Source: Castellaniella sp049671645 (GTDB lineage: Bacteria > Pseudomonadota > Gammaproteobacteria > Burkholderiales > Burkholderiaceae_B). Taken from it: a stretch of 64,000 nucleotides of DNA. Location of the stretch: positions 286,786 through 350,785 of the forward strand of contig NZ_JBATVG010000019.1 in assembly GCF_049671645.1 (NCBI RefSeq), written 5' to 3'. The notes beneath the pieces are model-generated. The model worked only from the letters and a program-made list of their open reading frames with translations. It was not told the DNA's origin and searched no databases. The translations under genes and the position numbers were made by a program. Positions 22,752 through 31,370 of the stretch are shown piece after piece (within the stretch, counting starts at the first letter, position 1; each line of letters opens with the position of its first letter).

Positions 22752-23774
22752 ATGTACCCAAGCGCTTACAGAAAGATCATAACACGTATGCTTAAACAGA
22801 TCAAAACCCATACAGCCGGCAATCTGGCACGCATTCAGGCGCTTTCCCACGCCCGTCTGAGCAACTACCGCAGCTTCTTCGGCGCGGCTGATGATGTGCA
22901 AGCTTTGGCACTCTACCAGTGGAACGAAGAGCTCAGCGCCTGCCTATTCCGCACCATCTCCCTGGTGGAAGTTGTGCTGCGCAACCAGTTTCACAAGGCC
23001 TTCAGCCTTCGCTACGGCGTCGTGGGTGGACATGGGTCCAGAGACTGGTACAAACACGTCGATCTGGCGCCTATCGCCAGAAACAAGGTCAAGGAAATCA
23101 CCCATTTCAAGCAGGGTGCACATCAACTGCCGCGCATTCCCGCCCCCTCGCCAGACGACGTCGTGTCAGGCCTGACCTTTGGCTTCTGGCCGCACCTGCT
23201 TGATCTGAAAAAGGACGCACTGCATCAAAGCATCGACTGGGGTCCAATCTTGCTAGACGCGCTGCCTGGCCATCGGCAGCGCCAAGCCTCACACTGGGCC
23301 AAGCAGAAGCATCAGGACGAACTCTTCGCCCGCCTGGACTTGTGCAACGGTTTGCGCAATCGCATCGCGCACCACGAGCCTATCTGGAAGCTGGGCGAGT
23401 TGATGACCGAAGGCCGCGCTCGCCCAAGCAAGCCCCTCGCAGTCGCGGCCCCTGCTCCGACCACCCCCCACGAGGCCCTCTCACGGCTTCATCTGCTGTA
23501 CGGTCGAGTGGTCGAACTGCTGACTTGGTTATCGCCTGACTTGGCGAATCAGCACACCCGGTGCGAGCTGCACTTGCGCTGTCTGAGCCTGCTGCAGCCG
23601 ACCACCTTGCAGGCCTACCGCCACGCCTTGCCCCCGGCGGAAATCGACCTCGCCACCGTGCGTAACCTTCGCGCGCTGCGCAAGGCCTTGCGTTATGCCG
23701 CGCGTCGTCAACAACCCGTACTGATCAAGGACGACCACCGCACCCTTGGTCATCTCACCAGCCTGCTACCCTGA
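22752..23774 (+). CDS. Abi-family protein with HEPN-type motif
   Basis: A 340-residue protein of the abortive-infection Abi (AbiD/AbiF-like) family. The N-terminal region ARLSNYRSFFGAADDVQALALYQWNEELSACLFRTISLVEVVLRNQ and FGFWPHLLD are typical. LRNRIAHHEPIW (about residue 200) contains the Rx4H signature of HEPN ribonucleases. Such proteins are thought to act as growth-arresting RNases after phage entry. GGAG lies about 10 bases before the ATG. It follows hsdM by 87 bases on the same strand, across a hairpin. The pairing resembles the logic of HsdM/S guarding a toxin (as known for PrrC), but here the toxin is of another family. Confidence 0.78.
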   Translation: MYPSAYRKIITRMLKQIKTHTAGNLARIQALSHARLSNYRSFFGAADDVQALALYQWNEELSACLFRTISLVEVVLRNQFHKAFSLRYGVVGGHGSRDWYKHVDLAPIARNKVKEITHFKQGAHQLPRIPAPSPDDVVSGLTFGFWPHLLDLKKDALHQSIDWGPILLDALPGHRQRQASHWAKQKHQDELFARLDLCNGLRNRIAHHEPIWKLGELMTEGRARPSKPLAVAAPAPTTPHEALSRLHLLYGRVVELLTWLSPDLANQHTRCELHLRCLSLLQPTTLQAYRHALPPAEIDLATVRNLRALRKALRYAARRQQPVLIKDDHRTLGHLTSLLP

Positions 23775-24029
23775 TTCCACGGCCCCCCTGAACTTCGACA
23801 ATCTCGAATTCTGGCGCAGGGAGTCCACTATCATTTGCTGGGCATTGGCGGTCAGCGACGCCGACGTTCCGGCTGGGTCAGTAATTCCATCACTTCCTAC
23901 TTGCTGTTGGTCATAAACATAGTCGTATGCCTACCTGCTATTTTAAGTGGGCGACTATGTCCGGTGTTTCAGGGGGCTGGTCCAATGACCGCCTGACTGA
24001 ACTGCACCCCGCCCCAACACGACGGCAAG
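23775..24029. other. Gap between the Abi gene and the M23 peptidase gene
   Basis: These genes are convergent. The gap has an inverted repeat, CATAGTCG (23918-23925) and CGACTATG (23952-23959), and a 13-mer, AATGACCGCCTGA (23984-23996), that also occurs in both copies of the 99-bp repeat at 15497 and 20231. No coding sequence was recognised. Confidence 0.4.
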
Positions 24030-24884
24030 TCACGGCGTGCGATCCAGCACCAGCAAGGGATCAATACGCATCTCGAACCATGTCATGCCCCAGTGCAGGT
24101 GTGGTCCGGTCGCACGCCCAGTCGCGCCCGCCAGCCCAATGACCTGACCCTGGCTCACCACGTCACCCACATGGACATCCAGGCGGGACAGGTGCAGGAA
24201 GTTCGAGCCGATGCCATAGCCATGATCAATCAGCACCGTACCGCCGGTCAGATACAGGCCGGGATCGGCAAACACCACGCGGCCACTGGCTGGCGCCTTG
24301 ACCGGTGTGCCAGTCGGGACGGCAATGTCCATGCCCGAATGCGGGGCGCCAGGGATCCCGTTATAGACGCGGCGGCTACCGAAGCGCCCTGAAACGCGAC
24401 CGTGCACCGACCAGATGAAGGCTTCCGCAAAACCCGTCCCGGAATAGCTGCTTGCACGCGCCTCGGCCACCCGGGCCTGCTCGCGACGAATGCGCGCCGC
24501 AATCTGCGGCGGCGGCGACACAGTCTTGGGCGGCAGCCCGCTAACCCGCTCGACCGGCCAGTCGCGTGGCTGCACGGCCAGGTCTACGGACAGGGCTGCG
24601 CCGCCGGGCGGGGTCACGCGCAGATGGAGGGGGCCGGTGGCATCTGCCGCGACACCAAACACCACGGTGCCATAGTCGGTGACGGCGAGCGTGCGCCCCT
24701 CATAGATCACCTTGCTTTTCGGGACTACCTTGCCGATCACCATGGCCCCCTGCTGCACCCGCGCCGGGAAGACCACATCTTGGGCTGCGGCGCGGACGCT
24801 ACCCACCGGTGAAAGTAGCAACAACGTCAGGCACCAGAGAATCAGCGCGGGGCGCCTGGCCCACACCGCCCTGATTTCCGGCAT
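24030..24884 (-). CDS. M23-family (LytM/lysostaphin) metallopeptidase, secreted
   Basis: A zinc endopeptidase fold of about 284 residues that would act on peptidoglycan cross-bridges. The start MPEIRAVWARRPALILWCLTLLLLSPVGSVRA reads as a signal peptide. The metal-binding motifs HSGMDIAVPTGTPVKAPASGRV (HxxxD) and GPHLHWGMTW (HxH) are intact, so it should be catalytically active, unlike EnvC/NlpD types. The frame stays open upstream to 25049; the shorter start was chosen for the signal peptide, and the exact start is uncertain. Confidence 0.85.
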   Translation of the reverse strand: MPEIRAVWARRPALILWCLTLLLLSPVGSVRAAAQDVVFPARVQQGAMVIGKVVPKSKVIYEGRTLAVTDYGTVVFGVAADATGPLHLRVTPPGGAALSVDLAVQPRDWPVERVSGLPPKTVSPPPQIAARIRREQARVAEARASSYSGTGFAEAFIWSVHGRVSGRFGSRRVYNGIPGAPHSGMDIAVPTGTPVKAPASGRVVFADPGLYLTGGTVLIDHGYGIGSNFLHLSRLDVHVGDVVSQGQVIGLAGATGRATGPHLHWGMTWFEMRIDPLLVLDRTP

Positions 24885-25054
24885 CCGGGCCCATCGCCTG
24901 ACACAACAACGCATCGCAGAAGTGTTCAACACCATCAGAATCGACACCATGAGAACCGCCGCACCAACGGCATCAACGAGTGTAAGCCGTCTCGCCATCA
25001 AGGTCATGTTGCTCAACAACCTGGTGGAGAACCGAGATTTCCATGGCATGAGCT

Positions 25055-25729
25055 TCAGCCTTCCCTCGGGGAACGGCGCACCACCCGGACCTTGCCGCTG
25101 GATCCGCCACCACAGTAGAAATGATCGGCGCCATCGGATTCAAGGCCACTTACGCCCATTCCACGCGGCATTTCCAGGGATTCAAGCACCGCGCCGCTTT
25201 GCGCGTCGATCCGCCGGATCTCGCTTTGGTCGTCTTCCCACGTGCCGTGCCATAGATCACCGTCCACCCAAGTCACGCCGGTGACAAAACGATCCGTCTT
25301 TATGGATCGCAGGACGGCGCCATCCACAGGGTCGATCTGATGGATTTTGCGATCGCGGTACTGGCCAATCCACAGGCTGCCTTCCGCCCAGGCCAGCCCG
25401 GATACCGCGCCGTTTCCGGGCACCGGAATCGACCCGAGCACCGCGCCGCTGGAAGGGTCGATCTTGTCTATCCTGTCGCCCGCGATCTGATAAAGATGCG
25501 TCCCATCGAATGCGGTGCCGGCATCGCAGACGCAGTCCAGCGTGCGCGCCACGACACCGCTGGCGGGATCCATGGCGAGCAGCCTTGCCCCGGTGGCAGC
25601 CCACACCTGCTTGCCATCGAAGGTCACGCCATGTACGGCGTCGACTCCTTCGAATGGACCATACTCGCGCACCACGTCGGCCGCGGTCGTCACTGCCCGG
25701 GATCTGACGGTTGTTGTTGCCTGAGTCAT
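25055..25729 (-). CDS. Beta-propeller (YncE/Vgb-like) protein
   Basis: A 224-residue protein made of repeated blades, seen as recurring DPASGVV, DPSSGAV, DPVDGAV and DAQSGAV segments, each followed by a hydrophobic strand. The repeats fit a six-bladed propeller like those of Vgb or YncE. No signal peptide is seen. GGAG precedes the ATG by about 8 bases. It lies 46 bases after a large regulator on the same strand and is probably its target. A ligand or enzymatic role cannot be read from sequence. Confidence 0.7.
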   Translation of the reverse strand: MTQATTTVRSRAVTTAADVVREYGPFEGVDAVHGVTFDGKQVWAATGARLLAMDPASGVVARTLDCVCDAGTAFDGTHLYQIAGDRIDKIDPSSGAVLGSIPVPGNGAVSGLAWAEGSLWIGQYRDRKIHQIDPVDGAVLRSIKTDRFVTGVTWVDGDLWHGTWEDDQSEIRRIDAQSGAVLESLEMPRGMGVSGLESDGADHFYCGGGSSGKVRVVRRSPREG

Positions 25730-25775
25730 CACTTGCTCCTGGTTTCGCGCCGGGAAACGGCGTGGTGAAACCACT

Positions 25776-26996
25776 CTATCCGATCGGTAGCGCAGCAGGG
25801 AGTAACAAGATCGTCGTGAATCCGGCCAGCGGCGGCGATAGCCAGCGCTGCGTCCGGGCGCGGCCGACAGAACGCACCCGTCCGGCCATGTGCAGCGCCG
25901 CCAGATCGCGCTGAACCGTGCGTTGGCTCGCATCCAGAGCCAAGGCAAGCGCCGACGTCGACCACGCCGCGCCATCTGCCAGCAGCGCCAGCAAGGCGGT
26001 TTGCCCATCATCGCCAGGCGGAGCCAGCACGGCCACGGGGCCTCCGTTGGCCGGCCGGAGGGCGAAGCCACACGCAGTAGCCTCGACCCCCGCCAGCCCC
26101 TTCATCACCGCCCGCAGACGGCTCATCTCGACTCGCAGGCGCACCCGATGTGACTCGTCCGGATGGCGCATACGGAACACCTCCGCGATCAGCGCATCGC
26201 GGTCCACGTCGCCCGGCCAAGCGCGCGCCAGGGAGCGCGCCAACGCGAACAGCACCGGCCGACGCGCCAGGGGTCGCCAATCGGCGCCGGCGCCGACGCG
26301 ATGGCGGCAGGCGTCCACGACCAGTCCACCCGACGCAAACAGCGCTGCGACATCCTCCAGGCGCACGACCCGCTCGTCTCCCCGATCCAGCAGCCGGGCG
26401 GCGGGCTGTTCGAACACCGCCAGCGCCTGGTCCACCTCGCCCAGCAATGCCGGTATCCGCGAGCGATCCGCTACCGTCCGTGCTCGCGCCAATGCTGCCT
26501 TTCCCGCGTCTACGCGCAGCGCGCGCAGCGCCAATTCCGCCGCAAGCAGCTCGGCCATGGCAGCCAGCGGCGCAGGAAGAGCCAGAATATCAATCCGCGC
26601 CAGGGCCGCCTCGGCGCTCTGCAGACGCCCCAGCAACACCAGCTTGCGCACAGCGGTGATGCGCGCATGCATGGCATTGGTGTGATCACCCCGACCATCC
26701 AACGCGGCCGCCGCATCAGCCAGGGCGCGTGGCGACCCGCCCAAGTCACGTGCAGCCAGGGCCACTTCGGCCTCGGCGACCACGCAACGCGCCCGCGCCA
26801 ATGTTTCGTGATGTCCGAAGCTGCGCCGGGCACGCAGAAGCAATTCACGTGACCGCGCATACTCGCCCAATTGCGCCATGGCGATCCCGCGCAAGGCCAG
26901 CGCCGGTGGGTCATCGCGCAGGGCGATCCGCTGCAGGGCGGCCAGCGGATCGCCTGCCGCAAGCGCGCGTGCGGAAGCGGCGATCAGGGCATCCAT
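25776..26996 (-). CDS. Regulator with TPR-like region, OmpR-type winged helix and C-terminal HTH
   Basis: A 406-residue soluble protein. The first 230 or so residues are Ala-rich helical repeats (GDPLAALQRIALRDDPPALALRGIAMAQLGEYARSRELLL and similar) of the TPR kind. About 265-320 contains a winged-helix-like segment (DVDRDALIAEVFRMRHPDESHRVRLRVEMSRLRAVM) as in SARP or OmpR DNA-binding domains. The end has a second HTH (WSTSALALALDASQRTVQRDLAALHMAGRVR) of DeoR type. ATG at 26996 is used; a GTG at 27011 is possible. It probably controls the adjacent propeller gene. Confidence 0.65.
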   Translation of the reverse strand: MDALIAASARALAAGDPLAALQRIALRDDPPALALRGIAMAQLGEYARSRELLLRARRSFGHHETLARARCVVAEAEVALAARDLGGSPRALADAAAALDGRGDHTNAMHARITAVRKLVLLGRLQSAEAALARIDILALPAPLAAMAELLAAELALRALRVDAGKAALARARTVADRSRIPALLGEVDQALAVFEQPAARLLDRGDERVVRLEDVAALFASGGLVVDACRHRVGAGADWRPLARRPVLFALARSLARAWPGDVDRDALIAEVFRMRHPDESHRVRLRVEMSRLRAVMKGLAGVEATACGFALRPANGGPVAVLAPPGDDGQTALLALLADGAAWSTSALALALDASQRTVQRDLAALHMAGRVRSVGRARTQRWLSPPLAGFTTILLLPAALPIG

Positions 26997-27068
26997 CTGG
27001 CCAGCATACACTGGCGGCAGGTCGCTGACGCCAGGTGATTCTCATCTCCGTCGTGCATTTTCGACGGG

Positions 27069-27476
27069 CTATTTCCGGCCTTCGGCATATCGGGCAAAGT
27101 TATCCAGAATGGCCTGCCAACCCGTCTTCTGTTCCTCGGTGGAATGAGTCGACTCCGCGTCGAACGACACCACCACATGGACGTCCATCCCCTTCTGGGT
27201 AAATTCGACTCTCGCCATGCGGTCTCCGAAAGAATATTCGATGACGCGATAGGGAATCACATCGGTATAGGTGCCTGCGAAATCAAACCCTGCGCTGCCG
27301 TCCTTGGCTTCCATCCGGGACAAGAACTCGCCACCCACCCGAAGATCGACAATCGCCCGGGTGGTGTGCCAGTCATCGGACGCCGCATTCCACTGAACGA
27401 TCGCATCCGGCGTGGTGTAGGCTTCCCATACCTTTTCAATTGGGGCATGCACGTTCGTCTCGACAATGATTTTCAT
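27069..27476 (-). CDS. SRPBCC (AHSA1/START-like) domain protein
   Basis: A 135-residue protein of the helix-grip fold: MKIIVETNVHAPIEKVWEAYTTPDAIVQWNAAS, GGEFLSRMEAKDG, and the C-terminal helix TEEQKTGWQAILDNFARYAE. GGAGAGG precedes the start. Family members bind hydrophobic ligands or act as cyclases; no specific role is evident. It stands alone on the minus strand. Confidence 0.85.
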   Translation of the reverse strand: MKIIVETNVHAPIEKVWEAYTTPDAIVQWNAASDDWHTTRAIVDLRVGGEFLSRMEAKDGSAGFDFAGTYTDVIPYRVIEYSFGDRMARVEFTQKGMDVHVVVSFDAESTHSTEEQKTGWQAILDNFARYAEGRK

Positions 27477-27762
27477 GATCGACCTCTCCAGTTCAAACGG
27501 CCAGGACGGTTGCTGATTTTCTGGTCGGGTTGTCTGCCTGTCACAGTCTCCCGACTCTCATGTTAATAGGCCGGACGACACAGCGCCGCATGTTTTCGTC
27601 ACCCCCACACCGATGAAATGTCGCCGGCAAAGTCCAGAAGCACCTCTTGGTGCCCGGCACCGTGCCGCAAGCGCTGCCTGCCAGAAGGACAATCCATGCG
27701 TTCTTGCTGTCAGCCTCGTCGCCTGCAAGGGCATAGGACCCGCGCCAAGGCTTACAAGAGGA
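27477..27762. other. Gap, no gene recognised
   Basis: I see no coding sequence that I recognise, nor a clear promoter or terminator. Open frames here show neither familiar motifs nor convincing ribosome sites. Confidence 0.3.
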
Positions 27763-28182
27763 TCAGGCGGGAGCCAACGGCACCAACCCATACCGGTCCA
27801 TGATCGCCATCAGGGCGGCCTTGTCCGGCGGGCCGCCCGCCCCCACGACGGCCGCCACGTCCCTGAAGTACTGGGCGCCAATGTCTGGAGACATGACGAT
27901 CAGTGCGCGCGCGACGTCCTGAAACGGATTCGAGAACCCATGGACCACGCCCTTGGGCGTATGCATGGTTTGCCCGGGGGTAAGATCCCGCGTATCAGCG
28001 CCGACGGTATAGCGCAGCGTGCCGTCCAGCACATAGACGATCTCTTCGTTGTCTTGGTGACTGTGCGGGGGCGGCGTGTTCGAGCCGGGTCCGACGGTCA
28101 GTTCAAAAATGCCCATGCCTGCATGCTTTGAACCATCGATGAGATAGTGGATGCTCAGTTGGCCAATGTCGATCGTGCTCAT
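27763..28182 (-). CDS. Cupin-domain protein
   Basis: A single cupin of 139 residues. Motif 1 is PPPHSHQDNEEIVYVLDGTLRYTVG (two His and Glu as metal ligands) and motif 2 is GQTMHTPKGVVHGFSNP. This is the usual metal-binding beta-barrel. It is divergent from the LysR-type regulator at 28291, with a 108-base gap in between, and is its likely target. The substrate is unknown. Confidence 0.82.
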   Translation of the reverse strand: MSTIDIGQLSIHYLIDGSKHAGMGIFELTVGPGSNTPPPHSHQDNEEIVYVLDGTLRYTVGADTRDLTPGQTMHTPKGVVHGFSNPFQDVARALIVMSPDIGAQYFRDVAAVVGAGGPPDKAALMAIMDRYGLVPLAPA

Positions 28183-28290
28183 GGTTGAACTCCTGATTGG
28201 ATGCTGTGACGGGATGGTTCATAATCTATATCGTTGTTCAGTCAAGATAAATACAGCTTCATTCAACAGATTGTTGCTAGGATGATGATA

Positions 28291-29205
28291 ATGAGGGAAC
28301 GCTTGGCAGCGATGAGTGTTTTTGCGCAGGTGGTCGAAGCCTCCAGCTTCTCGGCTGCAGCGATCAAGCTGGGGCTATCCAAGTCGCTGGTCAGCCGCGA
28401 AGTGAGCGCACTGGAACAATCGCTTTCGGTCAAGCTGCTGAATCGCTCGACCCGCAGGCTCAGCCTGACCGAGGCAGGGACGATCTTCTACGAGCATTGC
28501 CGCCGCGTCGTCCACGAGGCCGAGTATGCAGAGAGGCGGCTGACGCAATCACAGTCGGCGCTGGCGGGACTGGTGCGCGTGACCTGTGTGCAGGCCTTTG
28601 CGCTGCGCTACATGATGCCGGTGATCGGCGATTTCCAGCTCAGGTATCCGGAGATCCGCATCAAGCTATCCTGCAGCAACCGCACTGTGGAACTGGACGA
28701 TGGAGACTACGACATTGGCATCCGCATATCGCTGATGCCAGATCCCAAGCTGGTCGCGCGCAGGCTGGCCGTGAATCGCAAGATCATCTGCGCGTCGCCG
28801 TCGTATCTGGCGCGTCGAGGCACGCCCGACACGATAGAAGAACTGGCGATGCATGACGGCGTGCTGTTCCCGCCGCTGGCCCCAAAGGGCGCATGGACTT
28901 TGGCACGCAATGGGCAGCAGTACAGTGTTCCGGTGAATGTGCGTTTCGAGACTGACGACATGGACGCCGCACATGCCGCGGTGCTGTCGGGGCTCGCGCT
29001 GAGCGCCCTGCCCTTCTATGTCGTGGCCAGCGACCTGCGTCTGGGCCGCCTGGTCCCGCTACTCGCCAATTATCAGGTGCTGCCCGATGCCGGCATCTAC
29101 CTGGTCTATCTACCCAACCGCACGATGCCCAGGCGGGTACGCACGTTCATCGACTTTGTGCAGCAAAGCTTCAAACCCGTGGCGCCATGGGAAGCGGGAC
29201 AATAG
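28291..29205 (+). CDS. LysR-family transcriptional regulator
   Basis: A 304-residue regulator. Winged helix: AMSVFAQVVEASSFSAAAIKLGLSKSLVSREVSALEQSLSVKLLNRSTRRLSLTEAG. The effector domain follows (RVTCVQAFALRYMMPVIGDFQLRYPEIRIKL). It belongs to the group lacking a conserved ligand signature, as in CrgA-like proteins. The ATG at 28291 is preceded by AGGA; two in-frame ATGs at 28282 and 28285 are possible. It is divergent from the cupin gene, the usual LysR arrangement, and is followed two bases later by a PIN-domain gene. Confidence 0.9.
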   Translation: MRERLAAMSVFAQVVEASSFSAAAIKLGLSKSLVSREVSALEQSLSVKLLNRSTRRLSLTEAGTIFYEHCRRVVHEAEYAERRLTQSQSALAGLVRVTCVQAFALRYMMPVIGDFQLRYPEIRIKLSCSNRTVELDDGDYDIGIRISLMPDPKLVARRLAVNRKIICASPSYLARRGTPDTIEELAMHDGVLFPPLAPKGAWTLARNGQQYSVPVNVRFETDDMDAAHAAVLSGLALSALPFYVVASDLRLGRLVPLLANYQVLPDAGIYLVYLPNRTMPRRVRTFIDFVQQSFKPVAPWEAGQ

Positions 29206-29207
29206 CG

Positions 29208-29822
29208 ATGATTACCGAAACGCCTGCCCCCTTCGTCGTCCTGGACGCCTGTGTGCTGATGTCCACGCTGCAGCGCCAATTGCTGCTGCGCGTGGCCGAT
29301 CTGGGCGTATTCCAGCCGATCTGGACCGAACGCATCGGCGAGGAATGGCGCCGCAACGCGACGCGCCTGTGGCAGATCCCGCCTGAAACGCTGGCGGAAC
29401 AATGGAACGCCATGAACCAGCGCTTCCCCAGGGCCATGGAGACCAACACCGCCCCCTACGAAGTCGGCTTGCGCTACAGCGACCCGAAGGACCTCCACGT
29501 GATTGCGGCCGGCCTGGCGCGGCGAGCGCGCTGCGGCTTGCAGCGCCCTCCCGCCGTGCGGGTGATGACATGGAATCTGAAGGATTTCGATCGGTCCGAA
29601 TTGCGGCGCCAGGGGCTGGATGCGTATTCCCCCGATCAATTGCTGGCCGACTGGTGGCGGGCGGACTCATCGCGCCTGGACGCCGCCGTGCAGGCCGTGG
29701 CCGCCGATTCCGTTGCGCTGGGCCGCGCGCCCGAGCCGCTGGCCGATACCTTGCAGCGCGAACGGCTGCATCGCCTCCAGCGCCTGTCGACCAAAACGCC
29801 CACGCATCTCAGCCTCTCCTAA
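29208..29822 (+). CDS. PIN-domain nuclease-like protein
   Basis: A 204-residue protein with the acidic residues of PIN RNases. FVVLDACVLMS has the first Asp, ERIGEEWRRN a Glu, RYSDPKDLHVIAAGL the third acidic pair and VMTWNLKDFDRSEL the last. Most VapC toxins are shorter (about 130) and have a partner antitoxin; this one is longer and no small antitoxin gene precedes it. It starts two bases after the LysR stop, so the two are probably translated together. A C-terminal extension of about 65 residues is of unknown use. Confidence 0.7.
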   Translation: MITETPAPFVVLDACVLMSTLQRQLLLRVADLGVFQPIWTERIGEEWRRNATRLWQIPPETLAEQWNAMNQRFPRAMETNTAPYEVGLRYSDPKDLHVIAAGLARRARCGLQRPPAVRVMTWNLKDFDRSELRRQGLDAYSPDQLLADWWRADSSRLDAAVQAVAADSVALGRAPEPLADTLQRERLHRLQRLSTKTPTHLSLS

Positions 29823-29877
29823 GTCTGGCCCCGTAGCATCTCCGGCATACCATTCCCGACATCGCCGGAGGCCCACC

Positions 29878-30663
29878 GTGCACCATGCGCTCCACCCCGA
29901 ACCTATCAGGCCCGACGCCGACCTGATCAAAGTCCCGGCCATCACGCTTTCGTTCTGGATCATCAAGATCCTGTGCACCACGGTCGGGGAAACCGGCGCG
30001 GACTATCTGGCCTTCAATGCCGGCTGGGGCCCGGGCGTGACCAGCACCGTCATGGCCCTGCTGCTGATCACCGCGCTCACCCTCCAGCTGCGCAAGCCGC
30101 ATTACACCCCCTGGATTTATTGGTTGACCGTTGTGCTGGTCAGCATCGTCGGCACACAGATCACCGATCTGCTGACCGACGGCCTGGGGGTTCCCCTGAC
30201 CGTCAGCACTCCGATCTTCGCCGGTCTGCTGGTCACGATCTTCGCCGTCTGGCACCGGACGGAACACACTCTGTCGATTCACGACATCGTGTCGCGCAGG
30301 CGCGAACTGTTCTACTGGGCCGCCATCCTGTGCACCTTCGCGCTGGGCACTGCGGCAGGGGACCTGGCCACCGAAGCGCTCCACCTGGGGTTTGCCTGGG
30401 GCGCCATCGCATTCGGCGTCCTGATCGCCCTGTCCTATGGCGCCTGGCGCCTGGGCGGCAATGCAGTGCTGACTTTCTGGGTGGCCTACGTCCTGACCCG
30501 CCCCTTCGGGGCCGCATTGGGGGACCTGCTGACCCAGGGCAAAGCGGACGGCGGGTTCGGCATGGGCACGTCGTGGACCAGCGCCCTGTTCCTTGCCATC
30601 ATCATCATGCTGGTGACGCTGGAACAGTTCAGCGCCGACAGCAAGACCTTCGAGACCTATTGA
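29878..30663 (+). CDS. DUF347/COG4705-type membrane protein
   Basis: A 261-residue inner-membrane protein with four related repeats, each with a charged motif near a helix: KILCTTVGETGADYL, VGTQITDLLTDGLG, FALGTAAGDLATEALHLG and RPFGAALGDLLTQ. Each repeat has an acidic residue in a TxGE/GD/TD pattern typical of this family. The start is GTG at 29878 with GGAG 8 bases upstream. Function is unknown for the family. It lies 41 bases before a two-component system, so it may be co-regulated. Confidence 0.78.
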   Translation: MHHALHPEPIRPDADLIKVPAITLSFWIIKILCTTVGETGADYLAFNAGWGPGVTSTVMALLLITALTLQLRKPHYTPWIYWLTVVLVSIVGTQITDLLTDGLGVPLTVSTPIFAGLLVTIFAVWHRTEHTLSIHDIVSRRRELFYWAAILCTFALGTAAGDLATEALHLGFAWGAIAFGVLIALSYGAWRLGGNAVLTFWVAYVLTRPFGAALGDLLTQGKADGGFGMGTSWTSALFLAIIIMLVTLEQFSADSKTFETY

Positions 30664-30704
30664 ACAATCCGGTTTATCCTTGAGCGCAAAGAACAGGAAC
30701 CTCC

Positions 30705-31370
30705 ATGCGTGTATTACTGGTCGAAGACGACCCCATGATCGGCCAGGTCGTCCACGATGCCTTGCAGGATGCCGCTTACGCAGCCGACTGGCTGCAGAAC
30801 GGGCAGGCCGCGCTCGATACCCTGTCCGCGCAGCATTACGATCTGGTCCTGCTGGACCTGGGCTTGCCCGGCAAGGACGGCCTGGAAGTCCTGGACACCC
30901 TGCGCAAGCGGCAAAACCCCATCCCGGTCCTGATCATCACGGCCCGCGATACCCTGCACGACCGGCTGCGCGGCCTGGATGCCGGCGCGGACGATTACAT
31001 CCTCAAACCATTCGACATGGCCGAACTGCTGGCCAGGATGCGGGCCGTCATCCGGCGCCAGAACGGCCAGGCCAGCCCCGTGCTGGGCAACGGGGTGGTC
31101 ACGCTGGACCTGGCCACCAAACAGGCCATCGGCCAGGATGGCTTGCCCACGCAATTGTCCAGCCGGGAATTTTCCCTGCTGCAGGCCCTTCTGATGCGGC
31201 CCGGCGCCATCCTGTCGCGGTCCGAACTGGAAGACCGGCTGTACGGCTGGGGTGAAGAAGTCGAAAGCAATGCCGTCGAGTTCCTGATTCACACCTTGCG
31301 CCGCAAACTTGGGCACGACGTGATCCGCAACGTCAGGGGGATAGGATGGATGGTCTCAAAAAACGGCTGA
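30705..31370 (+). CDS. OmpR-family response regulator
   Basis: A 221-residue regulator. The receiver domain has acidic pocket EDDPM and phospho-acceptor Asp in LVLLDLGLPGKDGLEVL (about residue 51), with Thr and Lys in TARDTLHD and ILKPFD. The winged-helix effector has LSSREFSLLQALLMRPGAILSRSELEDRLYG and VEFLIHTLRRKLG. It resembles the QseB/TctD group. It overlaps the kinase gene by 25 bases. Confidence 0.93.
   Translation: MRVLLVEDDPMIGQVVHDALQDAAYAADWLQNGQAALDTLSAQHYDLVLLDLGLPGKDGLEVLDTLRKRQNPIPVLIITARDTLHDRLRGLDAGADDYILKPFDMAELLARMRAVIRRQNGQASPVLGNGVVTLDLATKQAIGQDGLPTQLSSREFSLLQALLMRPGAILSRSELEDRLYGWGEEVESNAVEFLIHTLRRKLGHDVIRNVRGIGWMVSKNG

Noticed and set aside
20627..23774. A complete type I restriction-modification system
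   Set aside because: No hsdR is present up to 24 kb, and motif IV of the methylase is atypical.
27477..27762. Possible degenerate gene between SRPBCC and cupin genes
   Set aside because: No frame gives a recognisable product or start signal.
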